Below, in pieces: positions 40,448-48,670 of a DNA stretch of 64,000 nucleotides. Every line of letters begins with the position of its first letter. The first letter of the stretch is position 1. The notes beneath the pieces were generated by a model. It searched no databases. It was not told the DNA's origin and was given only the letters and a program-made list of their open reading frames with translations. The translations under genes and the position numbers were made by a program. The DNA is from Actinocatenispora comari (lineage in GTDB: Bacteria; Actinomycetota; Actinomycetes; Mycobacteriales; Micromonosporaceae), in NCBI RefSeq assembly GCF_017312725.1, contig NZ_BOPO01000019.1:1-64000 (forward strand). Direction: 5' to 3'.

Positions 40448-42094
40448 TCAGGTCGAGGGGTCGGTGGCCAGCGGCAGGAGCCGGACCCGGCCGAAGCCGA
40501 GCAGGACCAGCGGGTCCAGGTACTGCTTGCCGCGGCGCAGCCCCCAGTGCAGGCACGCGGCCCGGCTGCACCCCGGATGGCCGGCGTCGAGGGTGCCGAT
40601 GCGTTCGCCGGCGGTGACGTGGTCGCCGACGTGTACCAGCGGCCGCACCGGCTGGTAGGTGGTCCGGAGCCCGCCCGCGTGGTCGATGCTGATCACGCCG
40701 ACACCAGCGACGTGGCCGGCGAACGCGACGACACCCGGGCCGGCGGCGAGCACCGGCACCCCCGCGGTGCCGGCCAGGTCGACACCCCGGTGGCCGGGCA
40801 GCCAGCGCTTCGGGGGCGGGTCGAACGCGCGCACCACCGCCGGGGTGCCGGGCAGCGGCCACTGGTATCCGGCGCGGGGCGCCGGCGCCGGGCCGGTGGG
40901 GCCGCCCCGGGCCGGTTGCTGGGCTGCCAGCACGCCGCAAACCGTCAGCGCTGCCACCGCCACCACCGCGGCGATCCATCGGCCCCGGCTCGACCGACCC
41001 GATCGGCCAGCACGCCGGCGCAGCAGGTCGATGACGAAGCCCGCGGCTGGACGAACCGGCCCACCCGGCCCGCCCGCGACCGGTGCGGGTCGGGCGCCCA
41101 CGTCCTGGTACCCGTCGTCGCCGGTCCGTCCGGATCGTGCCGGCACCCGAACCATCGTCGCGGGCGACTCGTCGACGCCAGCCGTCCCCGTACCGCCGGT
41201 CGTCTCTGCAGCGCCGGCGTCCCGCCGGTCACGGGCTGCCCGGAGTTCACCGACCGCTGGCAAGGCGCCCGTTGTCCGTGGATCACCGGCCGCCGGCGGA
41301 GCGCCAGCCGCCGGCGGAGCATCAGGCACCGGCGGAGCGCCAGTTGTCGGTCCGGAGCCGGCCGTCGGCTCGGAGCCAGCAGGACGCAGGTCACCGGCCA
41401 GCCACAGGTCGCCTGTTGCCTCCGCGGTGCCCGTCGTCTGTGGGTCGTCGGTCGTTTCCGTTGCGCCGGCCACCCGCATACTGCCGGCCGCCGCTGTGGA
41501 CACCGCGCGCCGACGACGACGCCGGGCGGCGAAGGGGACCACGACGCTGCCCGTCCCCGTCTCAGCGCCGCCCCGTACGCCGCCGGCGTCGTCGGGCCGC
41601 CGCGCCGGCGCCGGATCATGCGGTTGTCGGTACGTCCCGGACGGCACAAGGTGTAGCCAGCGCGCGGTGGTCGATCCGGTCTCGCCTGGGCCGTCCGCCG
41701 GCAAGGTACGGCGGCGACGCGGGAAGGCCGCCCGCAGCACGGTCAGGACCCTCCCGACGCGGGTCGCCCCGGCCACCCGGACCGGGATCGCTTCCGCCGG
41801 CTCGCCGGGTGGCGCCGGGACCAGTTGCAGCCGGGGTGGAGCGTCCGGGGCGGCGATCCAGTCGTCGCCCGCGGCCCAGCCCAGATCCGCCCAGTCCGGT
41901 GGCGTCCGGTCGGGCGGCTCGCTCGACCGGAGATCGCCGGTGCCGCCCGGGTCGGCCGGCGACCGCGTGGTCGGGCGCCCGGCCGGATCCTGGTCGTCGG
42001 CCGGCAGGCTGGGGTGTCGGGTTCGGTGCGTCGATCCGCTGATACGTCCCACCCGGGCAGCGTCGCCCCAAAACGGAACGGCTGCCACCACCAC
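40448..42094 (-). CDS. Membrane-anchored M23 (LytM) domain protein with long disordered N terminus
   Basis: Predicted peptidoglycan-related M23 protein of 548 residues. A single membrane segment at about 373-393 (WIAAVVAVAALTVCGVLAA) separates a very long Pro/Ala/Gly/Arg-rich N-terminal region from an outside LytM domain. Zinc-site residues are His435 and Asp439 in GHRGVDLAG and His516 in LHWGLR, with IDHAGGLRTTYQP between them. All ligands are present, so it may be an active endopeptidase. The GTG at 42094 is the first possible start; shorter forms (methionines near residues 206 and 318) would still carry the membrane segment, so the N terminus is uncertain. M23 genes near rpsB are common in actinomycetes. 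Confidence 0.82.
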   Translation of the reverse strand: MVVAAVPFWGDAARVGRISGSTHRTRHPSLPADDQDPAGRPTTRSPADPGGTGDLRSSEPPDRTPPDWADLGWAAGDDWIAAPDAPPRLQLVPAPPGEPAEAIPVRVAGATRVGRVLTVLRAAFPRRRRTLPADGPGETGSTTARWLHLVPSGTYRQPHDPAPARRPDDAGGVRGGAETGTGSVVVPFAARRRRRRAVSTAAAGSMRVAGATETTDDPQTTGTAEATGDLWLAGDLRPAGSEPTAGSGPTTGAPPVPDAPPAAGAPPAAGDPRTTGALPAVGELRAARDRRDAGAAETTGGTGTAGVDESPATMVRVPARSGRTGDDGYQDVGARPAPVAGGPGGPVRPAAGFVIDLLRRRAGRSGRSSRGRWIAAVVAVAALTVCGVLAAQQPARGGPTGPAPAPRAGYQWPLPGTPAVVRAFDPPPKRWLPGHRGVDLAGTAGVPVLAAGPGVVAFAGHVAGVGVISIDHAGGLRTTYQPVRPLVHVGDHVTAGERIGTLDAGHPGCSRAACLHWGLRRGKQYLDPLVLLGFGRVRLLPLATDPST

Positions 42095-42103
42095 CTCGCA
42101 AAC

Positions 42104-42131
42104 TGTGGATAACCAGGACGCCTGTGGACAG
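42104..42131 (-). promoter_or_regulatory. DnaA-box-like pair upstream of the M23 gene
   Basis: TGTGGATAA at 42104-42112 is a perfect consensus DnaA box (TTATCCACA) on the minus strand. TGTGGACAG at 42123-42131 is a second, weaker box 19 bp away in the same orientation. They lie just upstream of the M23 start codon. The 19-bp spacing equals that of the pair at 33983-34010. Confidence 0.45.
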
Positions 42132-42257
42132 CGGACCGGAAAACGTGCGCCGGTGTGCTACGCCGTGATCGACGCACCGCCGGGCGAGCGAGTCCCGTTC
42201 GTCCGCATGCAAGCCGGAGCCAGCTCTGGTGCCGGGCCGGCCGGCGCCATCGTGTGC

Positions 42258-42374
42258 GGCGCGGGTCGCGAGGTCGGCCGCAACCACCGGACAGACCCTC
42301 ACGACCCCGGACAGGCGGCGCGGGTCGCGAGGTCGGCCCGCAACCACCGGACAGACCCTCACGACCCGGACAGG
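42258..42374. repeat. Near-identical 58-59 bp direct repeat
   Basis: A unit starting GGCGCGGGTCGCGAGG at 42258 recurs at 42317. The copies differ only by single-base insertions or deletions (for example GGCCGC versus GGCCCGC) and by the last bases. They are adjacent head to tail. Confidence 0.9.
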
Positions 42375-42431
42375 GGGCCGGCGCACCGGCTTCCCGAATG
42401 CGTCCCGGAGGCCCTTCACGGCCAGCCACCT

Positions 42432-42567
42432 GGCTGCGCCAGCGTGCCGGCTGCGCCAGCGACCTGGCTGCGCCAGCGACCTGGCTGCGCCAGTGTGCCG
42501 GCTGCGCCAGCGTGCCAGCTGGGCCTGCGACCCAGCTGGGCCGGCGATCCGGCTGCGTCTGTGACCC
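42432..42567. repeat. 17-bp minisatellite, about 8 units
   Basis: The motif GGCTGCGCCAG starts at 42432, 42449, 42466, 42483 and 42500, then degenerates to AGCTGGGCCTG at 42517 and AGCTGGGCCGG at 42534, and to GGCTGCGTCTG at 42551. The period is exactly 17 bp throughout. The regular spacing without unique spacers excludes a CRISPR array. Confidence 0.9.
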
Positions 42568-42802
42568 GTCTGAGGCAGCGGCTCGGCTGGTGACCTGCGT
42601 CAGGCGGCCGGGCCAGCCACGCGGCTACGCCGGGCCTCGGTTCTCCCGCTCGTCGGGGGCGGAGAGGCTCACCCCGCGGCCGGTGGCCCGAGAAGGACCC
42701 GTGGGCACCTGCTCCACCGCCCTGCGGGCAGGCGGACGGGTCCGGCTGGCACGATCGGAGCGGCGCCGGTCGAACGAGCCGGCCGCGGTTCCGGAGGGCG
42801 CC

Positions 42803-43987
42803 TCAGCCGGCGAGGGTGCGCAACCGGTTCGCCGCCTCGGCGAGTACCTCGGGGCGCTTGGAGCAGGCGAACCGGACGACCTGGCGGCCGACCTCCTGGT
42901 TGTCGTAGAACACCTGGGTCGGTACGGCCACCACGCCGCACCGTTCCGGCAGCGCCCGGCAGAACTCGATCCCGTCCCGGCCGCCCAGCGGGCCGATGTC
43001 GGCGGTCAGGAAGTACGTTCCGGACGACGGGTGCACGCCGAAGCCCGCCTCGGCGAGGCCGGCGGCGAGCAGGTCCCGCCCGGCCTGCAGCCGGTCCCGC
43101 ACCCCGATCAGGTACTCGGCCGGCAGGCGCAGCGCGACCGCGACCGCCGGCTGCAGCGGCCCCGCGTTGACGAACGTCAGGAACTGCTTGACCCGCAGTA
43201 CCGCCGAGACCAGCCGGGCGGGTCCGCTGGCCCAGCCGACCTTCCAGCCGGTGCAGGAGAAGCTCTTGCCGGCCGACGAGATCCGGATGGTGCGCTCCCG
43301 CATGCCGGGCAGCCCGGCGAGCGGGATGTGCGGCGCGACCGAGTCGGTGAACACCAGGTGCTCGTACACCTCGTCGGTCACCGCGATCACGTCGTGTTCC
43401 TGGCAGAGCTGGGCGATCAGCGAAAGCTCGGCCGAGGTGAACACCTTGCCCGTCGGGTTGTGCGGCGAGTTGAGCAGCAGCAGCCGGGTGCGCGGGCCGA
43501 ACGCGGCGCGCAGCTCGTCCGGGTCGAACGCGTAGCCGGCCGGTCCCGGCCGCAGCGTGACCGGCCGCCGGACCGCGTGCGCCAGCGCGATCGATGCCGC
43601 GTACGAGTCGTAGAAGGGTTCGAAGCAGACCACCTCGTCGCCGTTCTCGCACAGGCCGAGGATCGCCGCCGCGATCGCCTCGGTGGCGCCGGCGGTCACC
43701 ACGATCTCGCCGTCCGGGTCGTACCCGAGCTGCCAGTCCCGCTGCTGCTGCTCGGCGACGGCGGCGCGCAACTCCGGCACCCCGGGCCCCGGCGGGTACT
43801 GGTTGTGCCCCCCGGTGATCGCCGCGGTCGCCGCCGCGAGCATCTCCGCCGGCCCGTCGGTGTCCGGGAACCCCTGCCCCAGGTTGATCGCGCCGGTGCG
43901 TACCGCGAGCGCCGACATCTCGGCGAAGACTGTCGTACCGAACTCGTGCATCCGCGCCACCAGCGGATCGGTGCCTGTGCTCGTCAT
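42803..43987 (-). CDS. PLP-dependent class I/II aminotransferase, DapC-like
   Basis: Fold-type I aminotransferase of 394 residues. It closely resembles M. tuberculosis Rv0858c, annotated as N-succinyldiaminopimelate aminotransferase DapC. Shared segments include TTVFAEMSALAVRTGAINLGQG, NQYPPGPGVPELR, FEPFYDSYA and LLLNSPHNPTGKVF. Asp lies in AVTDEVYEHLVF and the PLP lysine in SSAGKSFSCTGWKVGWA. DapC would serve lysine and diaminopimelate synthesis; kynurenine- or methionine-type aminotransferases are close relatives, so specificity is not certain. TAGGGT followed by 6 nt and the ATG at 43987 indicates a leaderless start. No other lysine gene is adjacent. Confidence 0.9.
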   Translation of the reverse strand: MTSTGTDPLVARMHEFGTTVFAEMSALAVRTGAINLGQGFPDTDGPAEMLAAATAAITGGHNQYPPGPGVPELRAAVAEQQQRDWQLGYDPDGEIVVTAGATEAIAAAILGLCENGDEVVCFEPFYDSYAASIALAHAVRRPVTLRPGPAGYAFDPDELRAAFGPRTRLLLLNSPHNPTGKVFTSAELSLIAQLCQEHDVIAVTDEVYEHLVFTDSVAPHIPLAGLPGMRERTIRISSAGKSFSCTGWKVGWASGPARLVSAVLRVKQFLTFVNAGPLQPAVAVALRLPAEYLIGVRDRLQAGRDLLAAGLAEAGFGVHPSSGTYFLTADIGPLGGRDGIEFCRALPERCGVVAVPTQVFYDNQEVGRQVVRFACSKRPEVLAEAANRLRTLAG

Positions 43988-44141
43988 GGCGCCACCCTAG
44001 AGCGTGGCCGACGGCTCCGCGGCTGCCGTGCGCAGCCGACGAGGCCGGCGATGGTCGTCCGGCGCCTGCCTCGGCCGTGTCGCGCGACTCGGACCTCGGT
44101 GGGTGAGCCGCGGGGCGATGTCGGGCGCTGCGGGTGGTGCG

Positions 44142-44684
44142 TCAGCCGCCGGAGCGGTGCCGGGCGACCCGGACCCGGGTGGCACACCTGCTGGAGCAGT
44201 ACCGCCGGGGCGAGCCGGCGCCGTGCGCGACGAACGGGCGGCCGCAGCCCGGTGCCGCGCACACCCCGCCGGGCGGCGCCTGCCGCTCGGCGAGCAGTAC
44301 CGCGAGGGCCAGTCCGGAGGAGGTGGCGAACCACTCGCCCCAGGGGCCGTCGTCGTCCGCGTCGACGTGCAGATGCCAGGCGGTACCGCCGTGCGCGGTC
44401 AGCCGGGGCGGCCTCGCGTACCGGGCGAACAGGGCGTTCAGCGCATCGGCCGCGGCGGTCGTGTCGGCTGCGGCGAACACGGCGGCGACCGGCTCGGCCG
44501 CGGCCCGCAGCGCGTCGAGCTCGGCCGGGCGCAGCTCGATGCCCGTCTCGCCGTGCTCGGCGAGCACCGCGGCGAGCCGGCCGGCGAGGTCGGGCTCGGT
44601 GGACCGCAGCTCGATCAAGAGGTCCACCGCCCGTTGTGCCGCCTCGATCGGTGCCGACCCCGCGGTCCACTGAGCTCCGTCCAT
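44142..44684 (-). CDS. CGNR zinc-finger / ABATE domain protein
   Basis: Protein of 180 residues of the ABATE-CGNR family, often considered stress-related transcription regulators. The N-terminal part (AQRAVDLLIELRSTEPDLAGRLAAVL) is the ABATE-like domain. The C-terminal zinc finger is CAAPGCGRPFVAHG followed by RRYCSSRCATRVRVARHR, where CATR stands in place of the CGNR signature. The gene is divergent from an MFS transporter with only 24 bp between start codons. TACACT followed by exactly 7 nt and ATG indicates a leaderless transcript. It likely controls its divergent neighbour and itself. Confidence 0.85.
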   Translation of the reverse strand: MDGAQWTAGSAPIEAAQRAVDLLIELRSTEPDLAGRLAAVLAEHGETGIELRPAELDALRAAAEPVAAVFAAADTTAAADALNALFARYARPPRLTAHGGTAWHLHVDADDDGPWGEWFATSSGLALAVLLAERQAPPGGVCAAPGCGRPFVAHGAGSPRRYCSSRCATRVRVARHRSGG

Positions 44685-44691
44685 GCCAGCC

Positions 44692-44701
44692 AGTGTAACG
44701 T
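44692..44701. promoter_or_regulatory. Overlapping divergent -10 hexamers, both leaderless
   Basis: Plus strand: TAACGT (44696-44701), 7 nt, then the MFS ATG at 44709. Minus strand: TACACT (44697-44692), 7 nt, then the CGNR-protein ATG at 44684. The two hexamers share the self-complementary TA at 44696-44697. GTAACG (44695-44700) and CGTTAC (44718-44723) also form an inverted repeat reaching into the MFS coding sequence. Confidence 0.6.
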
Positions 44702-44708
44702 CTTGCAA

Positions 44709-46319
44709 ATGAGAAGCCGTTACGGGCTGGCCCGGTACCTCGCCGGCGCCACCGCCGCCCGCGCCGGCGACGAGGCGTCCGCTCCCGCTCTGGTCCTGCT
44801 CGGTCTCGCCGCCACCGGCTCCACCCGGTCCGCCGGGCTGGTGCTCGGCGCGCTGACCGCCGCCACCGCGGTCGGCGGCCCGGTCCTCGGCGCGGTGCTC
44901 GACCGGGCCCGCCGCCCGCCCCGCTTCCTCGCCGGCTGCCTGCTCGGCTATGCCCTGGGACTCGCACTGTTGACCGTCGTGCTGGCCCGCGCGGCACTGT
45001 GGCCGGCGGTACTCGTCGCCGTCGCGGCCGGCGCGTTCGGCCCGGCGCTCAGCGCGGGGTGGAGTTCGCGGCTGGCGACGGTCGTCCCGTCCGCCGCGAT
45101 CCGGCGCGGCTACGCCGCCGACTCCGCGTCCTTCGCGGTCTCCGCGCTCGCGGGTCCGGCCCTCGCCGGCGTGCTGGCCGCCGCCCTGCACCCGACCCAC
45201 GCCGTCCTGGCGGCCGCGCTGCTGCTGGTCGCGGCGGTCCCGTTCGCCCTCGGCCTCCCGTCGGGCCCGCCGGCGCCGAGCGACCGGGCAGCCGCGCCGA
45301 GGCCGACCACCGTGCCGCCCGCCGGACCGACGCCCGCGCCGGCCTGGCCGAACACGGCCACTGTGGGCGCCAACCCGAACACGGCCACCGCGCCGACCAG
45401 GCCGGACGTCGGTGCCTCGCCAGCCCGGCCGGACCCCGCCTCCGCCTCCGCACGGGCCGACGCGGGTGCCGGCTACGCCGGGGCCGAGTCGCGCGCCGCC
45501 TCCGCAGGGGTTGAGTCGAAGGCCGCGGCCGAGGCGGTCGGGCCGGCTGCGGCCTTCGCTGCGGGCGCGGCGTCGGTGCCGGCCCGGTCGGGTGCGGCTC
45601 CGGTGCGGGCCGAACCGGGTGCCGCCTCCGTGCCGGCCCAGGAGGGCGTTGTCGCCACGGCGGCTTCGCCGGACGCCGGGTCCGTGACGGCGGAGCCGGT
45701 CCGCGGGGCGGCGCCGGGTGCATCGCTCGGGACGATGCTGCGGCGGGGTGCCCGGGCGGTGCTGGCCGACCGGGCGCTGCGTACGGCGACGCTGGTCTCG
45801 GCCCTGTCGTACCTGGGCATCGGGGCCGCGACCGTCGCGTTGCCGGTGCTCGGCGCGGCGTTGACCGGCCGGGCCGGCGCCGGCGCCCTGCTGCTGTCGG
45901 TGACCGCGGGCGGTGCGCTGCTGTCGACCGCCGCGCTGGCCCGCTGGCCGGTACGGATCGGTGCGCCGGCCCAGGTCGTGGCGGCGACCGCGACGATGGG
46001 TACCGGCCTGGCGGTCCTCGCGTGTGCGCCGTCGTGGCCGTTCGCGCTGGTCGGTGCAGCGGTGGTCGGGGTGGGTGACGGCCCGCAGCTGTCCGCGCTG
46101 CTGGAGATCCGGCACCGGGCCGCCGGGCCCGAACTGCGTACCCAGGTCTTCGCGGCCGGGGTGAGCATCAAGCAGGCCGGCTACGCCGTGGGCGCCGCGT
46201 CGGCAGGCCTGATCGCGACCTCGTCGGCCCGCCCCGCCCTGGTACTCGCGGTGCTCGCCCAGCTCGCCGCCCTCGCCGTCGCGACCCTGCCAGCAAATAG
46301 ACGAGGGTCGATATCGTGA
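44709..46319 (+). CDS. MFS transporter with a long disordered central loop
   Basis: Inner-membrane transporter of 536 residues of the major facilitator superfamily, probably an efflux carrier by analogy with regulator-linked drug exporters. Six helices (residues about 1-185, including RSAGLVLGALTAATAVGGPVLGAVLDRARRPPR, the loop 2-3 motif) are separated from the second six (about 355-520). A very Ala/Pro-rich, low-complexity loop of about 160 residues lies between them, where 30-60 is usual. The ATG at 44709 follows TAACGT by 7 nt. The gene is divergent from the CGNR protein, its probable regulator. Confidence 0.85.
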   Translation: MRSRYGLARYLAGATAARAGDEASAPALVLLGLAATGSTRSAGLVLGALTAATAVGGPVLGAVLDRARRPPRFLAGCLLGYALGLALLTVVLARAALWPAVLVAVAAGAFGPALSAGWSSRLATVVPSAAIRRGYAADSASFAVSALAGPALAGVLAAALHPTHAVLAAALLLVAAVPFALGLPSGPPAPSDRAAAPRPTTVPPAGPTPAPAWPNTATVGANPNTATAPTRPDVGASPARPDPASASARADAGAGYAGAESRAASAGVESKAAAEAVGPAAAFAAGAASVPARSGAAPVRAEPGAASVPAQEGVVATAASPDAGSVTAEPVRGAAPGASLGTMLRRGARAVLADRALRTATLVSALSYLGIGAATVALPVLGAALTGRAGAGALLLSVTAGGALLSTAALARWPVRIGAPAQVVAATATMGTGLAVLACAPSWPFALVGAAVVGVGDGPQLSALLEIRHRAAGPELRTQVFAAGVSIKQAGYAVGAASAGLIATSSARPALVLAVLAQLAALAVATLPANRRGSIS

Positions 46320-46407
46320 CAAGTCGGAACGAACCACTCTGTGGGGTCGCTCACGGTGGTGTACCGGTCTTTCGGCCCAGGGGGTCGGTGGCTTAGCGTG
46401 CCCGGTC

Positions 46408-47403
46408 GTGGCTACACACCGAGACAGCGGCCCCGCCGAGGCGGGTGCCTCGAGCTACCCGGGCCAGGGCTACCACGACGTCGACTACCCGAGCGCCGCA
46501 CCGGGATACTCGGCCGGCCGGGACGGCGAACGGCGCTACGCCGAACGGATCCCGCGCTACCCGGACACCCCGCAACCGGACGGCGCGGAGCCGACCGGCC
46601 GCCGCGCCGGCGGACCGGAAGACCTGCGCCTGACCGACGAGGACGGGGTGCCGTCCCGGCCGGTCGAGTCGCCGACGACCGCCTACCAGCCGGTGTCGCC
46701 GGCTGCGCCGCAGCAGCAGCCGTCCACGACCCCCCGCCAGGCCGCCGGCCAGCAGCCCGCCTCCCAGCACCAGCCGGCCCAGCATCAGCCGGCCGCGCAC
46801 CAGGCCGGCCCCGCGGGCCCGTCGTCCGCGCACCAGCAACAGGCGCTCGGCCAGCAGGCGCCGGCGGCCCCACCGGTACCGCCGCAGCAGCCCGCCGCGC
46901 CCCAGCAGTCCGGAGTGCCCCAGCAGCCTGGCGCGCCCCAGCAGCCGGGTGTCCCACCGCAGCCCGGCGTCCAGCCGCAGAGCGCCCCGCCCGCGGCGGT
47001 CCCGCAGCCGAACGCGGCGCTGTCGGACCTGCTGCACGAGCCGACCCAGCTGACCGAGCAGGTGCCGGTCTACCCCGGCGGCGGTACGAGCGCGGGCACC
47101 GTGCACCGGGCGCACGCACAGCTGGCCTGGGCGTTCGGTTCGCTGGCGATCCTGTTCGACATCCCGATCGCGGTCGTCCTGGTGCGCTCGCTGATGAGCG
47201 ACGGCGTGGTCGTCGGCGGTGTGGTGTCCGGGCTGTTGCTGCTGCCCGGGCTGCCGCTGCTGGCCGCCGGGTTCTACCAGCTGTTCTCCGGCCGCCTCGG
47301 GGTACGACCGGGGGAGGGGCTCGCGGCGCTGTCCCGCCGCCCCGTCGCGCTGCTGTTCGCCGGCGTGGTGCTGGTACTGGCCGGTGCCATGGCGGCCGGC
47401 TGA
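46408..47403 (+). CDS. Pro/Gln-rich protein with C-terminal membrane segments
   Basis: I do not recognise a named family. The 331-residue protein has a disordered N-terminal 230 residues rich in Pro, Gln, Ala and Gly (repeats such as PQQPGAPQQPGVPPQPGVQPQ). Three hydrophobic segments follow at the C terminus (LAWAFGSLAILFDIPIAVVLV, VVGGVVSGLLLLPGLPLLAAGFY, ALLFAGVVLVLAGAMAAG). This layout suggests a small membrane protein with a cytoplasmic low-complexity tail. TAGCGT ends 8 nt before the GTG start (leaderless type). It lies before the rpsB leader on the same strand. Confidence 0.7.
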   Translation: MATHRDSGPAEAGASSYPGQGYHDVDYPSAAPGYSAGRDGERRYAERIPRYPDTPQPDGAEPTGRRAGGPEDLRLTDEDGVPSRPVESPTTAYQPVSPAAPQQQPSTTPRQAAGQQPASQHQPAQHQPAAHQAGPAGPSSAHQQQALGQQAPAAPPVPPQQPAAPQQSGVPQQPGAPQQPGVPPQPGVQPQSAPPAAVPQPNAALSDLLHEPTQLTEQVPVYPGGGTSAGTVHRAHAQLAWAFGSLAILFDIPIAVVLVRSLMSDGVVVGGVVSGLLLLPGLPLLAAGFYQLFSGRLGVRPGEGLAALSRRPVALLFAGVVLVLAGAMAAG

Positions 47404-47515
47404 GCGGCCGATGGTCCGGCCGATCGCCGCCGGCTGTGCGGCCGGTGGTCCGGCCGCCCACCGCCGGCTGGACGGCCGACCGTCCGGCCGCTCGCTGCGC
47501 GCCGGACCAGCTGCG

Positions 47516-47746
47516 TACACTTGACCCTCGGCGACCGTATCGCCGTGCCCGGGTGATCCTCCCGGGTGCCGGCCGCGGTCGACCTCGCGTGCCCGTCACC
47601 GTCGCAGCGATGCGCGGTGGGCGCCGACTCCCTGGTCCCGTTTCCACGGGTACCGAGCGGACATCGGGCACCAGGGCGGTGATCACCGATCGCCGCGACA
47701 ACCAGGGAGTGCGGGCCCGTCCCGCACACGATGTGAGGAGAACTCA
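47516..47746 (+). promoter_or_regulatory. Long, structured leader of rpsB (candidate autoregulatory RNA)
   Basis: TACACT (47516-47521) is a possible -10, giving a leader of about 220 nt. Predicted helices are: CGGCGA/TCGCCG (47529-47534 with 47540-47545); CCCGGG/CCCGGG (47548-47553 with 47561-47566); a long-range 10-bp stem ACTCCCTGGT/ACCAGGGAGT (47627-47636 with 47701-47710). That stem encloses CCCGT/ACGGG (47637-47650) and CGGT/ACCG (47677-47688). TGCGGG/CCCGCA (47710-47726) follows just before the GAGGAG ribosome site. Several r-protein leaders are known autoregulatory elements; this one I do not recognise. Confidence 0.5.
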
Positions 47747-48637
47747 GTGGCCGTCGTCACGATGCGACAGCTCCTGGAGAGCGGTGTCCACTTCGGGCAC
47801 CAGACCCGTCGGTGGAACCCGAAGATGAAGCGGTACATCTTCACCGACCGCAACGGCATCTACATCATCGACCTGCGGCAGACCCTCGACTACATCGAGA
47901 AGGCGTACGAGTTCGTCAAGAACACCGTCGCCAACGGGGGCAACGTGCTGTTCGTCGGGACGAAGAAGCAGGCGCAGGAGGCGATCGCCGAGCAGGCGAC
48001 CCGCGTCGGCATGCCGTACGTCAACCACCGCTGGCTGGGCGGCATGCTCACCAACTTCAACACGGTGCACAAGCGTCTGCAGCGGATGAAGGAGCTGGAG
48101 TCGATCGAGCAGATCGGCGCCGACCAGGGGCTGACCAAGAAGGAGCGGCTCTCGCTCGAGCGGGAGAAGACCAAGCTGGAGCGCACCCTCGGCGGTCTGC
48201 GCGACATGCAGAAGGTGCCGTCGGCGATCTGGGTGGTGGACACCAAGAAGGAGCACATCGCCGTCGACGAGGCCCGCAAGCTGGGCATCCCGGTCATCGC
48301 GATCCTGGACACCAACTGCGACCCGGACGAGGTCGACTACCCGATTCCGGGCAACGACGACGCGATCCGGTCCGCCACGCTGCTGACCCAGGTCATCGCC
48401 ACCGCGGCGGCCGACGGCCAGATCGCCCGCGCCGGTGCCGCCCTGGGTGACACCGAGAAGCCGGCCGCGACCGGCGCCTCCGCCGAGCCGCTGGCCGAGT
48501 GGGAGCGCGAGCTGCTGGAGAACCCGGCCGCCGGGCAGACCACCGAGGCCGCCGCTGAGCAGCCCGCCGCCGAGCAGCCCGCCGCCGAGAAGCCGGCCGA
48601 GCCCGGCGACGAGGCCAAGGCCGGCGCCGACTCCTGA
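47747..48637 (+). CDS. rpsB: 30S ribosomal protein S2
   Basis: Small-subunit ribosomal protein of 296 residues. The S2 core is seen in [60 protein letters not shown] and [27 protein letters not shown] Glu/Ala/Pro-rich tail of about 50 residues extends beyond the usual length, as in other high-GC actinobacteria. The GTG start has GAGGAG 6 nt upstream. It is followed by tsf across a strong hairpin, as in the classical rpsB-tsf operon. Confidence 0.97.
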   Translation: MAVVTMRQLLESGVHFGHQTRRWNPKMKRYIFTDRNGIYIIDLRQTLDYIEKAYEFVKNTVANGGNVLFVGTKKQAQEAIAEQATRVGMPYVNHRWLGGMLTNFNTVHKRLQRMKELESIEQIGADQGLTKKERLSLEREKTKLERTLGGLRDMQKVPSAIWVVDTKKEHIAVDEARKLGIPVIAILDTNCDPDEVDYPIPGNDDAIRSATLLTQVIATAAADGQIARAGAALGDTEKPAATGASAEPLAEWERELLENPAAGQTTEAAAEQPAAEQPAAEKPAEPGDEAKAGADS

Positions 48638-48670
48638 TCCGCCGCCCGACGTGGCGCACGATCGACTTCC

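Larger units (their letters stand above)
42095..42802. other. Noncoding repeat-rich region
   Basis: About 700 bp between the M23 gene and the aminotransferase gene. It contains a pair of DnaA-box-like sequences, a 58-bp direct repeat and a 17-bp minisatellite, listed separately. Open frames run through it on both strands, but the 17-bp period cannot preserve a reading frame and no start site or family motif supports a gene. Confidence 0.65.

Noticed and set aside
42104-42131. Possible replication origin because of a perfect DnaA box
   Set aside because: Only two boxes, no AT-rich stretch, and no dnaA, dnaN or gyrB nearby.
42432-42567. Possible CRISPR array
   Set aside because: The 17-bp units are contiguous with no unique spacers and no cas genes are present.
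40659-42593. Plus-strand open frame of 644 codons through the M23 gene and minisatellite
   Set aside because: It is antisense to the M23 domain and crosses a 17-bp repeat that cycles through frames; no start signal or motif.
46341-47828. Plus-strand frame overlapping the Pro/Gln-rich protein and the rpsB start
   Set aside because: Arg/Pro-rich shadow frame that would run into rpsB; the 46408 frame has membrane segments and a -10 element.
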